Assembly (NCBI RefSeq): GCF_007991275.1
Contig: NZ_BJYA01000012.1
Coordinates: 62,001 to 126,000, forward strand
DNA length: 64,000 bases
Origin: Alkalibacillus haloalkaliphilus
GTDB lineage: Bacteria > Bacillota > Bacilli > Bacillales > Alkalibacillaceae
Direction: 5' to 3'
Of this stretch, positions 50,485 through 59,238 are shown in pieces (within the stretch, counting starts at the first letter, position 1; each line of letters begins with the position of its first letter). The translations under genes were made by a program, and so were the position numbers. A model generated the notes under the pieces. The model was not told the origin of the DNA. It was given only the letters and a program-made list of their open reading frames with translations, and searched no databases.

Positions 50485-51372
50485 TTAATGATAAGGATTA
50501 ACGTGTACATAAACATCTTGCACTTCGTGGTGGTCTTCCATTAATTTTTCTTTTACGCGTGCAGCTATACTGTGTCCTTCATCGACTGTAATGTTTGGAT
50601 CGACACTGATTTTCACATCGATAATGACGTATGAGCCGTGAGTTCTTGCGTTTAACATGTCTAAGCGTTCAACGCCGTCCACTTTCATCGTTGTCATTTC
50701 GAATTTCTTCGTTCGTCCTTCATCTAAAACAGTTTCTAACGTAACACTTACCGCATCGCGTCCAATTTTAAAGCCCATCCACATGACGAGTAGTGCAATA
50801 AATGCACCGGCTACTGGATCAAAGTACTGTAAGAATGGTAGGCCATAGTGGCTTCCAATCATAGCTGCCCCAATACCGACTAATGCAATTAACGATGAAA
50901 TGGCATCTGAACGGTGGTGCCAAGCATCAGCTATAATGGCAGGGCTATTAATTTTATCACCGAGCCGTTTTTTATATTGAAAAAGCGCTTCTTTAACGAT
51001 TAATGAGAAAATAATGGCATATAACGCGATCATGCCTGTTTCGGATTGTTCATTAGAGAATAAAGTTGAAATAGCATCAAGTAAAATTTCAACCCCGACT
51101 ACTACGAGTAAGATTGAGACGATTAGTGTCGCGATGTTTTCAGCTTTACCATGACCATAAGGGTGTTCTGGGTCTGGTGGTTTTTGAGCTGCTCGAATAC
51201 CGACAAGTACCGCAATGGAACTGACGACATCAGATGCTGAGTGAAAGGCATCAGCTATTAGTGCTTTACTGTTACCAAGCACACCTGCGATTCCTTTTAC
51301 CACTGCTAATATTAAGTTGGCCACAATCCCTACAATTGAGGCAAACTGTGCTTTTTTAGTTCGGTTCTCCAT
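50485..51372 (-). CDS. Cation diffusion facilitator family transporter
   Basis: A 295-residue CDF protein with six spans and a cytoplasmic C-terminal metal-binding domain. Metal-site residues are in IADAFHSASD near residue 42 (span 2) and IADAWHHRSD near residue 147 (span 5). CDF proteins export Zn, Fe, Mn or Co in exchange for protons; the His-Asp pattern fits Zn or Mn but is not decisive. The ribosome site is modest. A repeat array follows its stop codon directly. Confidence 0.92.
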   Translation of the reverse strand: MENRTKKAQFASIVGIVANLILAVVKGIAGVLGNSKALIADAFHSASDVVSSIAVLVGIRAAQKPPDPEHPYGHGKAENIATLIVSILLVVVGVEILLDAISTLFSNEQSETGMIALYAIIFSLIVKEALFQYKKRLGDKINSPAIIADAWHHRSDAISSLIALVGIGAAMIGSHYGLPFLQYFDPVAGAFIALLVMWMGFKIGRDAVSVTLETVLDEGRTKKFEMTTMKVDGVERLDMLNARTHGSYVIIDVKISVDPNITVDEGHSIAARVKEKLMEDHHEVQDVYVHVNPYH

Positions 51373-51521
51373 AAAACAACCTACTTTTCGTCGATTATAT
51401 TTTTTATCATACCAATAAATAAAAGGTTCAGTCTAACTATTTTTAACATTGTTTATGAAACTTTAGGCTTAAACCACATATGATGACTACATAGTAAAAA
51501 AATATGAGGAGACGATACATC

Positions 51522-53369
51522 ATGTGTGGACTAACAGGGTGGTTGAATTGGAATCAAACGAGTGCGGAACAACTACCAATACTTAAGGAAATGACAGAAA
51601 CATTAACGCATCGAGGGACAGATGATCAAGGTTTCTTCATGAATAGTCATGTCGCATTTGGTCATCAAAGGCTTGCGGTAATTGATCCTGAAAAAGGTAA
51701 GCAGCCAATGACAGTCAAAAAAGCAGGTTGTTCTTATACCATTGCTTATAATGGTGAGTTGTACAACACAGAAGATTTACGGAATGAGTTAGTTAAAGAT
51801 GGTTTCACGTTCAACACGACATGTGACACAGAAGTGTTAGTCATGTCTTATGTAAAGTGGGGCAAAGAATGTCTAGATCGTTTAAACGGGATTTTTGCTT
51901 TTGCCATTTGGGATGATGAGCAGGAGGAATTGTTTATTGCACGTGACAGGCTCGGTGTTAAGCCAATGTTTTATAGTGAAGTTAATGGACAATTGTTATT
52001 TGCTTCAGAAATAAAAGCTTTACTTAAACATCCAAACATACAGCCTATAGTAGATCGTGAAGGTCTTTCAGAAGTGTTGGGGCTTGGTCCTTCACGAACA
52101 CCTGGGCATGGTTTATTTAAACAGATCAACGAGTTAAGAGCAGGGCATGCTTTATCATGCTCGACGACAGGTGTGAAGATTTGGCGGTATTGGAATTTGA
52201 AAAGTGAGGAGCATACTGACAGCTTTGACGAGACGGTTGAGAAGGTGCGTTTCTTATTTAAAGATGCGGTTGAAAGACAGTTAGTATCTGACGTACCATT
52301 ATCGACCTTTCTGTCAGGTGGTATTGATTCCAGTGCTATTACAGCTATTGCATCTAACTACTACAAAGAAAATGGTAAAGGAATTTTACCGACGTTTTCG
52401 GTCGATTACAAAGGGAATGATCAATATTTTGAAAAAAGTAAGTTTCAACCGAATTCAGATGCTGATTTTAAATCGTTAATCGTCGACCGATTTAAAACGA
52501 ACCATGAGGACTTGTTTATTAGTGAAGAAGATTTAGCTGGATATTTGAAAGAAGCGGTATTGCTACGGGATCAACCTGGTATGGCTGATGTGGATTCGTC
52601 ATTATTATGGTTTTGTAAACAAGTCAAAAATGAAACGACTGTAAGTTTATCAGGTGAATGTGCTGATGAGATTTTTGGTGGTTACCCTTGGTTTCAAGAT
52701 GATTTTAACCAAGATGGAGAAGGCTTTCCATGGATTAGATCCCTCCAGTTAAGAGAAGATCTGTTAAATTCAAAATGGAAAAACAGACTTAATATTCAAG
52801 ACTATGCAATGGAACGATATAAGCAAACGGTTAATGAAACACCTTTGCTTACAGGAGAAGCCCCTAAAGAGCAAAAACGTCGTGAAATGTTTTATGTAAA
52901 TATGCAGTGGTTTATGGCGCAGTTGCTCGATCGCAAAGACCGAATGAGTATGGGCGCAACACTTGAAGTGAGAGTTCCCTTTGCTGACCACCATTTAGTC
53001 GAATATGTCTGGAATGTTCCTTGGGAGATGAAGCAAGCGGATGGATATGAGAAAGGTTTATTACGAAAAGCGCTAGAAGGATATTTGCCAGAAGAAGTTT
53101 TGTATCGAAAGAAAAGTCCTTATCCTAAAACGTTTCAACCGAAATACACTTCATTAGTTGTTTCTATGATGGAAGAAGTTCTGAGTAAACAAGATGCACC
53201 ATTATTTGAATTACTGGATAAAAATAAAGTTGAGCAGTTAGTTCATACACAAGGTGAGGAGTTTAAAGAACCTTGGTATGGTCAATTAATGACAGGTCCA
53301 CAATTGTTAGCTCATTTATGGCAGATTAATGCTTGGCTAGAACATTATAATGTGCAAATCGAGGCGTAA
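51522..53369 (+). CDS. asnB: Asparagine synthetase (glutamine-hydrolysing)
   Basis: A 615-residue class II enzyme. The N-terminal amidotransferase domain begins MCGLTGW, so Cys2 becomes the nucleophile after Met removal; this fixes ATG 51522 as the start, nine bases after GAGGAG. Typical TLTHRGTDDQG and YNGELYN follow. The synthetase domain has the PP-loop STFLSGGIDSSAI near residue 265. It makes asparagine from aspartate and glutamine. B. subtilis has three such genes; this length resembles the AsnB/AsnO group. Confidence 0.93.
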   Translation: MCGLTGWLNWNQTSAEQLPILKEMTETLTHRGTDDQGFFMNSHVAFGHQRLAVIDPEKGKQPMTVKKAGCSYTIAYNGELYNTEDLRNELVKDGFTFNTTCDTEVLVMSYVKWGKECLDRLNGIFAFAIWDDEQEELFIARDRLGVKPMFYSEVNGQLLFASEIKALLKHPNIQPIVDREGLSEVLGLGPSRTPGHGLFKQINELRAGHALSCSTTGVKIWRYWNLKSEEHTDSFDETVEKVRFLFKDAVERQLVSDVPLSTFLSGGIDSSAITAIASNYYKENGKGILPTFSVDYKGNDQYFEKSKFQPNSDADFKSLIVDRFKTNHEDLFISEEDLAGYLKEAVLLRDQPGMADVDSSLLWFCKQVKNETTVSLSGECADEIFGGYPWFQDDFNQDGEGFPWIRSLQLREDLLNSKWKNRLNIQDYAMERYKQTVNETPLLTGEAPKEQKRREMFYVNMQWFMAQLLDRKDRMSMGATLEVRVPFADHHLVEYVWNVPWEMKQADGYEKGLLRKALEGYLPEEVLYRKKSPYPKTFQPKYTSLVVSMMEEVLSKQDAPLFELLDKNKVEQLVHTQGEEFKEPWYGQLMTGPQLLAHLWQINAWLEHYNVQIEA

Positions 53370-53564
53370 AGACTGAGCATTTTTAATTGTTTAGAAGTAG
53401 GCTGAATACTCCTTCGAAAGTTGTCTAACTATGGAAATGAATAATTTTTAAATTTTAGCACCATGATAAGCTTACAATTCCTTCGTATAAATCGTTGGTT
53501 TTAGGTTAGAATTACTACTAAAGGTAACAATTAGGTTAAAAACATTGCAACAATTTATCAAACC

Positions 53565-53578
53565 TTACAATGTTGTAA
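53565..53578. promoter_or_regulatory. 14-bp perfect palindrome in the asnB - lipoprotein gap
   Basis: TTACAA-TG-TTGTAA (53565-53578). It lies just upstream of the predicted promoter of the small lipoprotein gene. No known regulator site is matched. The rest of 53370-53564 shows no gene. Confidence 0.4.
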
Positions 53579-53583
53579 TGTTA

Positions 53584-53624
53584 GTTTATGTCGATTGAAT
53601 ACGAGGGTATAACACTAGTACAAT
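53584..53624 (+). promoter_or_regulatory. Promoter region of the small lipoprotein: SigB-like, with an overlapping SigA-like element
   Basis: GTTTAT (53584-53589) and GGGTAT (53605-53610), 15 bases apart, match the SigB consensus GTTTAA-N12-15-GGGWAW. An overlapping SigA-like pair is TTGAAT (53595-53600) and TACAAT (53619-53624) with 18 bases between. Confidence 0.55.
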
Positions 53625-53657
53625 CAAGATACATTAATTAAGAAGGAGTGTATGAAA

Positions 53658-53807
53658 ATGAAAAAATGGTTAATGAGTATTCTAATGATTTCTACTTTAG
53701 TGATAGCAGCTTGTGGTGGTGACGTTGAAGAAGATCCAATGCCAGAAGAGGATCCAGTAGAAGATCCAGCAGATGAAGATGGCGACATGGACAACGGTGA
53801 CATGTAA
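53658..53807 (+). CDS. 49-residue acidic lipoprotein of unknown function
   Basis: A tiny exported lipoprotein. The signal peptide MKKWLMSILMISTLVIAAC ends in a clear lipobox at Cys19. The mature part is about 30 residues, almost all Asp, Glu, Pro, Gly and Met, with EEDP/VEDP repeats. ATG 53658 is nine bases after GGAG; an ATG six bases earlier is too close. A possible SigB promoter precedes it and a very strong terminator follows, so it is probably a real, separately transcribed gene. No family is recognised. Confidence 0.75.
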   Translation: MKKWLMSILMISTLVIAACGGDVEEDPMPEEDPVEDPADEDGDMDNGDM

Positions 53808-53835
53808 GAACATTCCCCCCTTATAATATAATTGA

Positions 53836-53872
53836 GAAGCTGACAGGAGTCTTTCCTGTCAGCTTCTTTTTT
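53836..53872 (+). terminator. Terminator after the small lipoprotein gene
   Basis: GAAGCTGACAGGA (53836-53848) and TCCTGTCAGCTTC (53854-53866) form a perfect 13-bp stem, followed by TTTTTT. Confidence 0.95.
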
Positions 53873-54007
53873 GTGTTCAAGTTTGTAAGCACTTTCATTA
53901 TTTTAAAAATTCAGACTTTATAATTATACAGAAAAACCTATTTAAATTTAATTAAACCCGTGTTAATATACATATAATCGTATAAATATACAAAAAGGAG
54001 AATGGAT

Positions 54008-54793
54008 ATGCAAATTAAAAATTGGGGATTTATTTTTATTGTTGGAGTAGTATTAGCGGTGTTATCTGCATGTGGCACAGGTGCTACAGAGGCTGATGGA
54101 GAAGAAATAAGTTCTGATGAGCAGCAAGTGTTGGAAATGGGAACTTCAGCAGACTTTCCGCCATTTGAATCGTTCAATGAAGATGGTGAATTCGTCGGCT
54201 TTGATATTGATTTAGCTCATGAAATTGCTGAAGAGTTAGGTTATGAGTTAGAGATTTCGGATATGAATTTTGATGGATTGATTGGTGCATTACAATCCAA
54301 TCGTGTTGACATGGTATTAGCTGGGATGTCAGCAACGGAAGAGAGACAAGAAAACGTAGATTTTTCACCTGCTTATCATCACTCAGGTGAAATGTTCATT
54401 ACACAAGAAGATTCAGACATTACAAGTATTGAAGATATTGAAGGAAAAACGGTAGGTGTTCAACTCGGAACTATTCAAGAAGAGGGTGCACAAGCATTAC
54501 AAGAAGAATATGACTTTGAAATTCATGCTGTCGATGAAGCGACAAACATTATTCAAGACTTATTAACGAATCGTATTGATGTCGGTTATATGGATACGAC
54601 AGTGGCTGAAGGGTATATTGAAGAACAAGGATTGGCAGGGTTTGAAGATCCAACTGAAGCTTCACCTGGAATGGCTATTGCATTTCCTAAAGATAGTGAG
54701 TTACAGGAAGACATTAGCGCTATCATCGAACAGTTTTTAGAGGACGGTACGATTGCTGAACTTGAAGAAAAATGGGAGTTAGATGAACAATAA
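54008..54793 (+). CDS. Amino-acid ABC transporter, substrate-binding lipoprotein
   Basis: A 261-residue family 3 solute-binding protein. The lipobox is VLSAC near residue 20. The ligand domain starts with LEMGTSADFPPFESF and has the conserved FDIDLAHEIAEELG and DMVLAGMSATEERQ segments. It should bind a polar amino acid; the exact one is not clear. ATG 54008 is eight bases after AAAGGAG. It heads a three-gene importer operon with the permease 28 bases downstream. Confidence 0.93.
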   Translation: MQIKNWGFIFIVGVVLAVLSACGTGATEADGEEISSDEQQVLEMGTSADFPPFESFNEDGEFVGFDIDLAHEIAEELGYELEISDMNFDGLIGALQSNRVDMVLAGMSATEERQENVDFSPAYHHSGEMFITQEDSDITSIEDIEGKTVGVQLGTIQEEGAQALQEEYDFEIHAVDEATNIIQDLLTNRIDVGYMDTTVAEGYIEEQGLAGFEDPTEASPGMAIAFPKDSELQEDISAIIEQFLEDGTIAELEEKWELDEQ

Positions 54794-54821
54794 AATTTAA
54801 AGGGATTGGAGTGAATAAGGC

Positions 54822-55481
54822 ATGAATTTGGACTTTAGCCAAATCGTGCCTTATATTCCTTTTATGCTAGAAGGAGTATGGGTCACGTTACAGTTTGTGA
54901 TTATAGCGATTATTTTTGGTTTTATATTAGGTTCTTTAATTTCTTTAGTAAAAATTAGCCGGTTTACATTACTGAAGTGGTTAGCTGATTTTTATACATC
55001 AATTTTTAGAGGGACACCACTAATTTTGCAGTTATTATTAATTTATTACGCCGTTCCTCAGCTTACGGGATATGATATATCGCCATTTTTATCAGCGATT
55101 TTAACGTTTGGTTTGAATTCCTCGGCATATGTGTCAGAAATTATTCGTGCAGGAATTCAAGCGGTGGATAAAGGCCAGCGTGAAGCGGCTGAAGCACTAG
55201 GTATTCCTTATCGACCGATGATGATTAAAATCATTTTGCCACAAGCAATGAAAAATATATTACCTGCATTAATGAACGAGTTTATTACGCTAACGAAAGA
55301 GTCAGCATTAGTTTCTGTTATTAGTTATTTAGATTTAATGCGTCGAGCTCAAGTCGTGTCTTCAGATATATACCGTAGCTTTGAACCGCTCATATTTGTA
55401 GGATTACTGTATTATGCGATGGTGATGGTCTTAACGTTAATTGGTAAGTATGTTGAACGGAGGATGAGAGCAAGTGATTAA
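54822..55481 (+). CDS. Amino-acid ABC transporter, permease
   Basis: A 219-residue HisM/GlnP-type permease with about five spans. The coupling motif is [20 protein letters not shown] near residue 125, and [18 protein letters not shown] before it is typical. It forms the membrane channel, probably as a homodimer since only one permease is encoded. The last bases overlap the ATPase gene start. Confidence 0.94.
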   Translation: MNLDFSQIVPYIPFMLEGVWVTLQFVIIAIIFGFILGSLISLVKISRFTLLKWLADFYTSIFRGTPLILQLLLIYYAVPQLTGYDISPFLSAILTFGLNSSAYVSEIIRAGIQAVDKGQREAAEALGIPYRPMMIKIILPQAMKNILPALMNEFITLTKESALVSVISYLDLMRRAQVVSSDIYRSFEPLIFVGLLYYAMVMVLTLIGKYVERRMRASD

Positions 55482-56196
55482 TGTAGAGAAGTTGCATAAA
55501 AGTTTTGGAGACACAGAAGTTTTGCATGATATAAACACGAGCATTGAACGTGGAGAAGTTGTTACGATTATTGGGCCTTCTGGTTCCGGTAAGTCGACTT
55601 TTCTACGTTGTTTAAATTTATTAGAGCAGCCGACTTCAGGGCGTGTATTTGTTAATGATGAAGATATAACAAATCCTAATGTCAATATCTTAAATATTCG
55701 ACAGCAAATTGGTATGGTGTTTCAACATTTTCATTTGTTTCCGCACATGAATGTGTTGGAGAATTTAACTTATGCTCCGATGACTGTGAAAGGAGAGAGT
55801 AAAGCCGAAGCTAAGCGAAAAGCAGAACAGTTGTTAGCTAAGGTTGGTTTAAGTGAGAAGCTTGAAGCATTTCCAAATAGTCTATCGGGTGGACAGAAGC
55901 AACGTGTAGCGATTGCAAGAGCTTTAGCGATGGAGCCAAATCTAATGTTATTCGATGAACCTACTTCTGCATTAGACCCCGAAATGGTTAAAGAAGTGCT
56001 TGATGTTATTAAAGATTTAGCTCACTCAGGCATGACGATGGCTGTTGTAACGCATGAAATGGGTTTTGCGAAGGAAGTTGCGGACCGTATTATTTTCATG
56101 GACGAAGGCAGAATAGTAGAAGAAAGTGACCCAAAACCTTTCTTTGAAAAGCCTAACACAGAAAGAGCACAATCGTTCTTAGAAAAAGTGTTATAA
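55474..56196 (+). CDS. Amino-acid ABC transporter, ATP-binding subunit
   Basis: A 240-residue GlnQ/ArtP-type ATPase. Walker A is [12 protein letters not shown] near residue 33, the signature [17 protein letters not shown] near residue 135, Walker [17 protein letters not shown], and the switch His is in VVTHEMGF. The start is GTG 55474, overlapping the permease stop by eight bases, with GGAGG ten bases upstream. It energises import by the two preceding proteins. Confidence 0.96.
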   Translation: MINVEKLHKSFGDTEVLHDINTSIERGEVVTIIGPSGSGKSTFLRCLNLLEQPTSGRVFVNDEDITNPNVNILNIRQQIGMVFQHFHLFPHMNVLENLTYAPMTVKGESKAEAKRKAEQLLAKVGLSEKLEAFPNSLSGGQKQRVAIARALAMEPNLMLFDEPTSALDPEMVKEVLDVIKDLAHSGMTMAVVTHEMGFAKEVADRIIFMDEGRIVEESDPKPFFEKPNTERAQSFLEKVL

Positions 56197-56240
56197 GTTT
56201 TAGGTCACTTCAAATGCTGTATGCTTTGGAGGGCTAGACA

Positions 56241-57803
56241 ATGAAAGCAGAGTACTTTAAAAACCCAGTATTTTATATATCAGCATCGATTGTAACATTG
56301 CTAGTAATTTTCGGGGCTGTTATGCCTGAGCGCTTTGGTGAAGTAGCTGGTACACTATTTGTGTTTACGACTGACCATTTTGGGTGGTTTTATTTAGTTG
56401 CCGTATTTGCGATTATCATTTATTTAATTGGATTAGCTATTAGTCGTTATGGGAAAATCCGACTCGGTGATGATGGGGAACGACCTGAGTACCCATTCTT
56501 TACATGGATTGGGATGTTGTTTTCAGCTGGGTTTGGTGTAGGTTTAGTGTTTTGGGGAGTTGCTGAGCCGATGTCACACTATTTTTCTACGCCTTTTGCA
56601 GGTGTGGAGGCTCAAACAGAAGAAGCTGCCCGAGTGGCGATGGGTTATGCTTTCTTTCATTGGGGAGTTAGTCAATGGTCAGTATTTGCTATAGTCGGTT
56701 TAGTTGTTGCATTTATGCAATTTCGCCGTAATGATAATGGGTTAATCTCTAAAGCAATGGAGCCTGTGACAGGTGAAAGGCCTGCTTTAAAAACGACAAT
56801 TGACGCATTAGCAATCATTGCAACAGTAATGGGGGTTGCCACAACATTAGGTTTAGGTGTCATGCAGACGAACAGTGGACTTTCAACTGTTACCCCTTTA
56901 CCGACTGCCATTTGGGTTCAAATGTTAATTATTGTCGTCATGTTTATAGCTTACATGATCTCTTCAACAACAGGTCTTGATAAAGGAATTAAATATTTAA
57001 GTAACGTGAACTTATCTTTATGTATCATTCTGTTTTTATTTATCTTTATTGCAGGTCCAACTACGTTCATTTTAAATGCGTTTGTAGCTGGAGTTGGTGA
57101 TTATTTAAGAAATTTTGTTGGTTATAGTTTGAGGTTAACCCCATACCAAGGTGGAACGTGGGTCCGTGATTGGACAGTGTTCTACTGGGCGTGGGCGATT
57201 GCATGGTCACCTTTTGTTGGAGCGTTTGTTGCTCGCGTGTCAAGAGGCCGAACAATTCGTGAATACGTTATTGGTGTCATGATTGTCCCACCAGCGATCG
57301 CGTGTGTATGGATTGCAGCGTTTGGTGGTGCGGCAATTTATAGTGATTTAAATGAAGGGACGATGATTGCTGAAGCGGTTGATAACGATGTGGCAGTGGC
57401 GTTGTTTGAGTTGTATGAAACGTTACCATTAACGACAATTTTATCAGTAGTGTCGCTTTTACTAATCTTCACTTTTTTAATTACATCAGCCGATTCTGCT
57501 TCATATGTATTGGGTAGCATGGCTGCAAAGGGAAGTTTGTCACCACCATTGTTTCTAAAGCTAGTTTGGGGTGTGCTCATTTCTGCAATTGCTGGTGTGC
57601 TATTATTAGCTGGCGGTCTTGATGCATTACAGACAGCATCACTCGTATCAGCTCTACCTTTCACTGTGATTTTACTCATTTTGCTTTACTCTATAATAAA
57701 AATGTTGCGAAACGAACAGGTGCCAATAAGTAAACAAGAAGTCCGTCGTTTCCGGAAACTAGAGAAGAAGAATAAAGAGTTAAGGAAAAAAGAAGAAGAA
57801 TAG
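56241..57803 (+). CDS. BCCT family betaine/choline/carnitine transporter
   Basis: A 520-residue sodium-coupled transporter with twelve spans. The family Trp-rich segments are FGVGLVFWGVAEPMSHY near residue 95 and YWAWAIAWSPFVGAFVARVS near residue 315. The C-terminal tail is highly charged (KKNKELRKKEEE), as in osmosensing members. It probably imports glycine betaine or a related compatible solute. ATG follows GGAGGG. It is next to the amino-acid transporter operon but has its own site. Confidence 0.94.
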   Translation: MKAEYFKNPVFYISASIVTLLVIFGAVMPERFGEVAGTLFVFTTDHFGWFYLVAVFAIIIYLIGLAISRYGKIRLGDDGERPEYPFFTWIGMLFSAGFGVGLVFWGVAEPMSHYFSTPFAGVEAQTEEAARVAMGYAFFHWGVSQWSVFAIVGLVVAFMQFRRNDNGLISKAMEPVTGERPALKTTIDALAIIATVMGVATTLGLGVMQTNSGLSTVTPLPTAIWVQMLIIVVMFIAYMISSTTGLDKGIKYLSNVNLSLCIILFLFIFIAGPTTFILNAFVAGVGDYLRNFVGYSLRLTPYQGGTWVRDWTVFYWAWAIAWSPFVGAFVARVSRGRTIREYVIGVMIVPPAIACVWIAAFGGAAIYSDLNEGTMIAEAVDNDVAVALFELYETLPLTTILSVVSLLLIFTFLITSADSASYVLGSMAAKGSLSPPLFLKLVWGVLISAIAGVLLLAGGLDALQTASLVSALPFTVILLILLYSIIKMLRNEQVPISKQEVRRFRKLEKKNKELRKKEEE

Positions 57804-57811
57804 ATAGGGAA

Positions 57812-57838
57812 AACATCGGCTGATTGTCGGTGTTTTTT
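57812..57838 (+). terminator. Terminator after the BCCT gene
   Basis: AACATCGGC (57812-57820) and GTCGGTGTT (57826-57834) pair with two wobble pairs; TTTT follows. Confidence 0.8.
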
Positions 57839-57905
57839 CATGAATAATCTCTTGTTATATAGGGCTAAATAATAGTAACTAAGCTTAACAAGGGGTTATG
57901 TGATC

Positions 57906-58718
57906 ATGAGCTCGCAAAAGACGTTGCGTTATTTTTTAGTTTCGCTTTTAATTAGCTATTTAGTTGGATTAATATTTTTTGCACCTGACTTTAGTGAAAG
58001 CTCCACAGTACATGCATTAGAGACAGTTAATGATACAGGAGAAATTGAAGAATCCGGTTATCCAAATATTAATATCCGAACGGTATCCCGTGAAACAGAA
58101 GATTATATTTTGTTTGTTCAAGCGCCGGTGTTTGACTCTGAAGAACTAAATGAGTTCTTCGGTGATTATGTTGAACAAGTAATGAATCAGTTTTTCCATG
58201 AGGTGGAGCAGTTAGGTCGTGTCGATGCAGACACACCAGGTAACTTAAGTTTAAAAGTTGAAATTGAACCAGCTGGAGAAGAATTGTACTCCGTTATATT
58301 CAGTGAAGAAACGTTTACTGGTGGGGCAAGTGTCAATCAGAAGGCGAGCGTTTATATGGTTGATGTAGAAGCAGGTGAGTTAATCAATCGTGCTGAGTTA
58401 TTTAATGACCCAGATGAAGCTCAAAGCACTATATTTCCAATTATTGAGCAACGACTGAAGGACTCAGAGCAATATAGTGCTTATATTTTAGACGATGAAT
58501 TACAACGTTGGTTATCACAAACGGATTATCATTTTACAAACATGTATATTGAAGATGGTAATATCGTGTTTAAGTTTAATAAGTATGAAGTATTAGCAGG
58601 CGTTGCTGGAACCCCTGAGGTGAGTATCCCGATTAATGAAGTGAAAGATCTATTTAAACCTGAGTGGCTTGAAAGAATGAAAGTCGAAGATCAAACGGGA
58701 CAAGATTTTTATCTGTAA
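57906..58718 (+). CDS. Membrane-anchored DUF3298/RsiV-like extracytoplasmic protein
   Basis: A 270-residue protein with one N-terminal membrane segment (FLVSLLISYLVGLIFFAPDF) and an exported domain. That domain has a DUF4163-like start (PNINIRTVSRETEDYILFVQ) and a C-terminal DUF3298 region (FKFNKYEVLAGVAGTPEVSIP) as found in RsiV and PdaC. No deacetylase domain follows, unlike PdaC, so it may be a ligand-binding or sensory protein. The start is ATG 57906 or GTG 57900. Confidence 0.8.
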   Translation: MSSQKTLRYFLVSLLISYLVGLIFFAPDFSESSTVHALETVNDTGEIEESGYPNINIRTVSRETEDYILFVQAPVFDSEELNEFFGDYVEQVMNQFFHEVEQLGRVDADTPGNLSLKVEIEPAGEELYSVIFSEETFTGGASVNQKASVYMVDVEAGELINRAELFNDPDEAQSTIFPIIEQRLKDSEQYSAYILDDELQRWLSQTDYHFTNMYIEDGNIVFKFNKYEVLAGVAGTPEVSIPINEVKDLFKPEWLERMKVEDQTGQDFYL

Positions 58719-58720
58719 AA

Positions 58721-58751
58721 AAAGAGAGCCTTAGACTGAGGCTCTCTTTTC
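58721..58751. terminator. Bidirectional terminator
   Basis: AAAAGAGAGCCT (58721-58732) and AGGCTCTCTTTT (58740-58751) form a perfect 12-bp stem between converging genes. Confidence 0.92.
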
Positions 58752-58755
58752 AGTA

Positions 58756-58980
58756 TTAAAATGTTTCGAGATGATCTAAATTGTTACTAGGGTCACCATC
58801 TGCAACTCCGCGAATTGTTGTACGTCCATTTCGTGCTTTTCCGATTGTGACACCATCCACTTCACCTTGCTCGACTAACGCCAAAGCTTCATCATAATTT
58901 AAAATGTTACCATCAGCAGTTTTAAAATGTGTAAGGTCGCCATCTTCGTTGTGGCGAACTGCGACAAATTCTGTTGCCAT
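58756..58980 (-). CDS. DUF3892 family small protein
   Basis: A 74-residue cytoplasmic protein. FVAVRHNEDGDLTHFKTADG, the central YDEALALVEQGEVDGV and the ending GDPSNNLDHLETF match DUF3892, a family of unknown function common in Bacillaceae. ATG 58980 follows GGAGGG by seven bases. The second repeat array lies directly upstream of its ribosome site, in the gap to the ABC exporter. Confidence 0.85.
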   Translation of the reverse strand: MATEFVAVRHNEDGDLTHFKTADGNILNYDEALALVEQGEVDGVTIGKARNGRTTIRGVADGDPSNNLDHLETF

Positions 58981-59028
58981 CACAATCCCTCCTTGAGATT
59001 ATTTTGTCTTGTAAGGAGGGTTTTATGC

Positions 59029-59221
59029 GAGCGCTGATAAAGTTGTCGTGAGCGCTGATAAAATATCATGAGCGCTGATAAATGCTGCTGAGCGCTGATA
59101 AAATATCGTGAACGCTGATAAAAAGTTGCGAGCGCCAAATAACTGTCGCGAGCGCCAAAAAAGTCCATCTGAACGCCAATAAATTTTCATGAACGCCAAA
59201 AAACATAACACGAGCGCCAAA
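59029..59221 (+). repeat. Intergenic array of ten 20-21 bp repeats (array 2)
   Basis: Units begin with GA(G/A)CGC at 59029, 59050, 59070, 59090, 59110, 59130, 59150, 59171, 59191 and 59212, so the period is 20-21 bp. The first five read GARCGCTGATAAA; the last five switch to GARCGCCAAWA. The remaining 7-8 bases of each unit vary. The core is the reverse complement of array 1 at 50339-50484. It fills the gap between the DUF3892 gene and the stop of the downstream ABC gene. Open frames across it are repeat artefacts. Confidence 0.92.
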
Positions 59222-59238
59222 TATCTTCCACACCACCA

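Noticed and set aside
57906-58718. Assignment as peptidoglycan deacetylase PdaC
   Set aside because: The DUF4163/DUF3298-like regions are present but the NodB deacetylase domain is absent, and the protein ends with the DUF3298 region.
58980-59220. Open frames on the minus strand with Tyr/Gln/Arg-rich repeating peptides
   Set aside because: They are translations of the tandem DNA repeats in array 2, lack ribosome sites, and exist in more than one frame.
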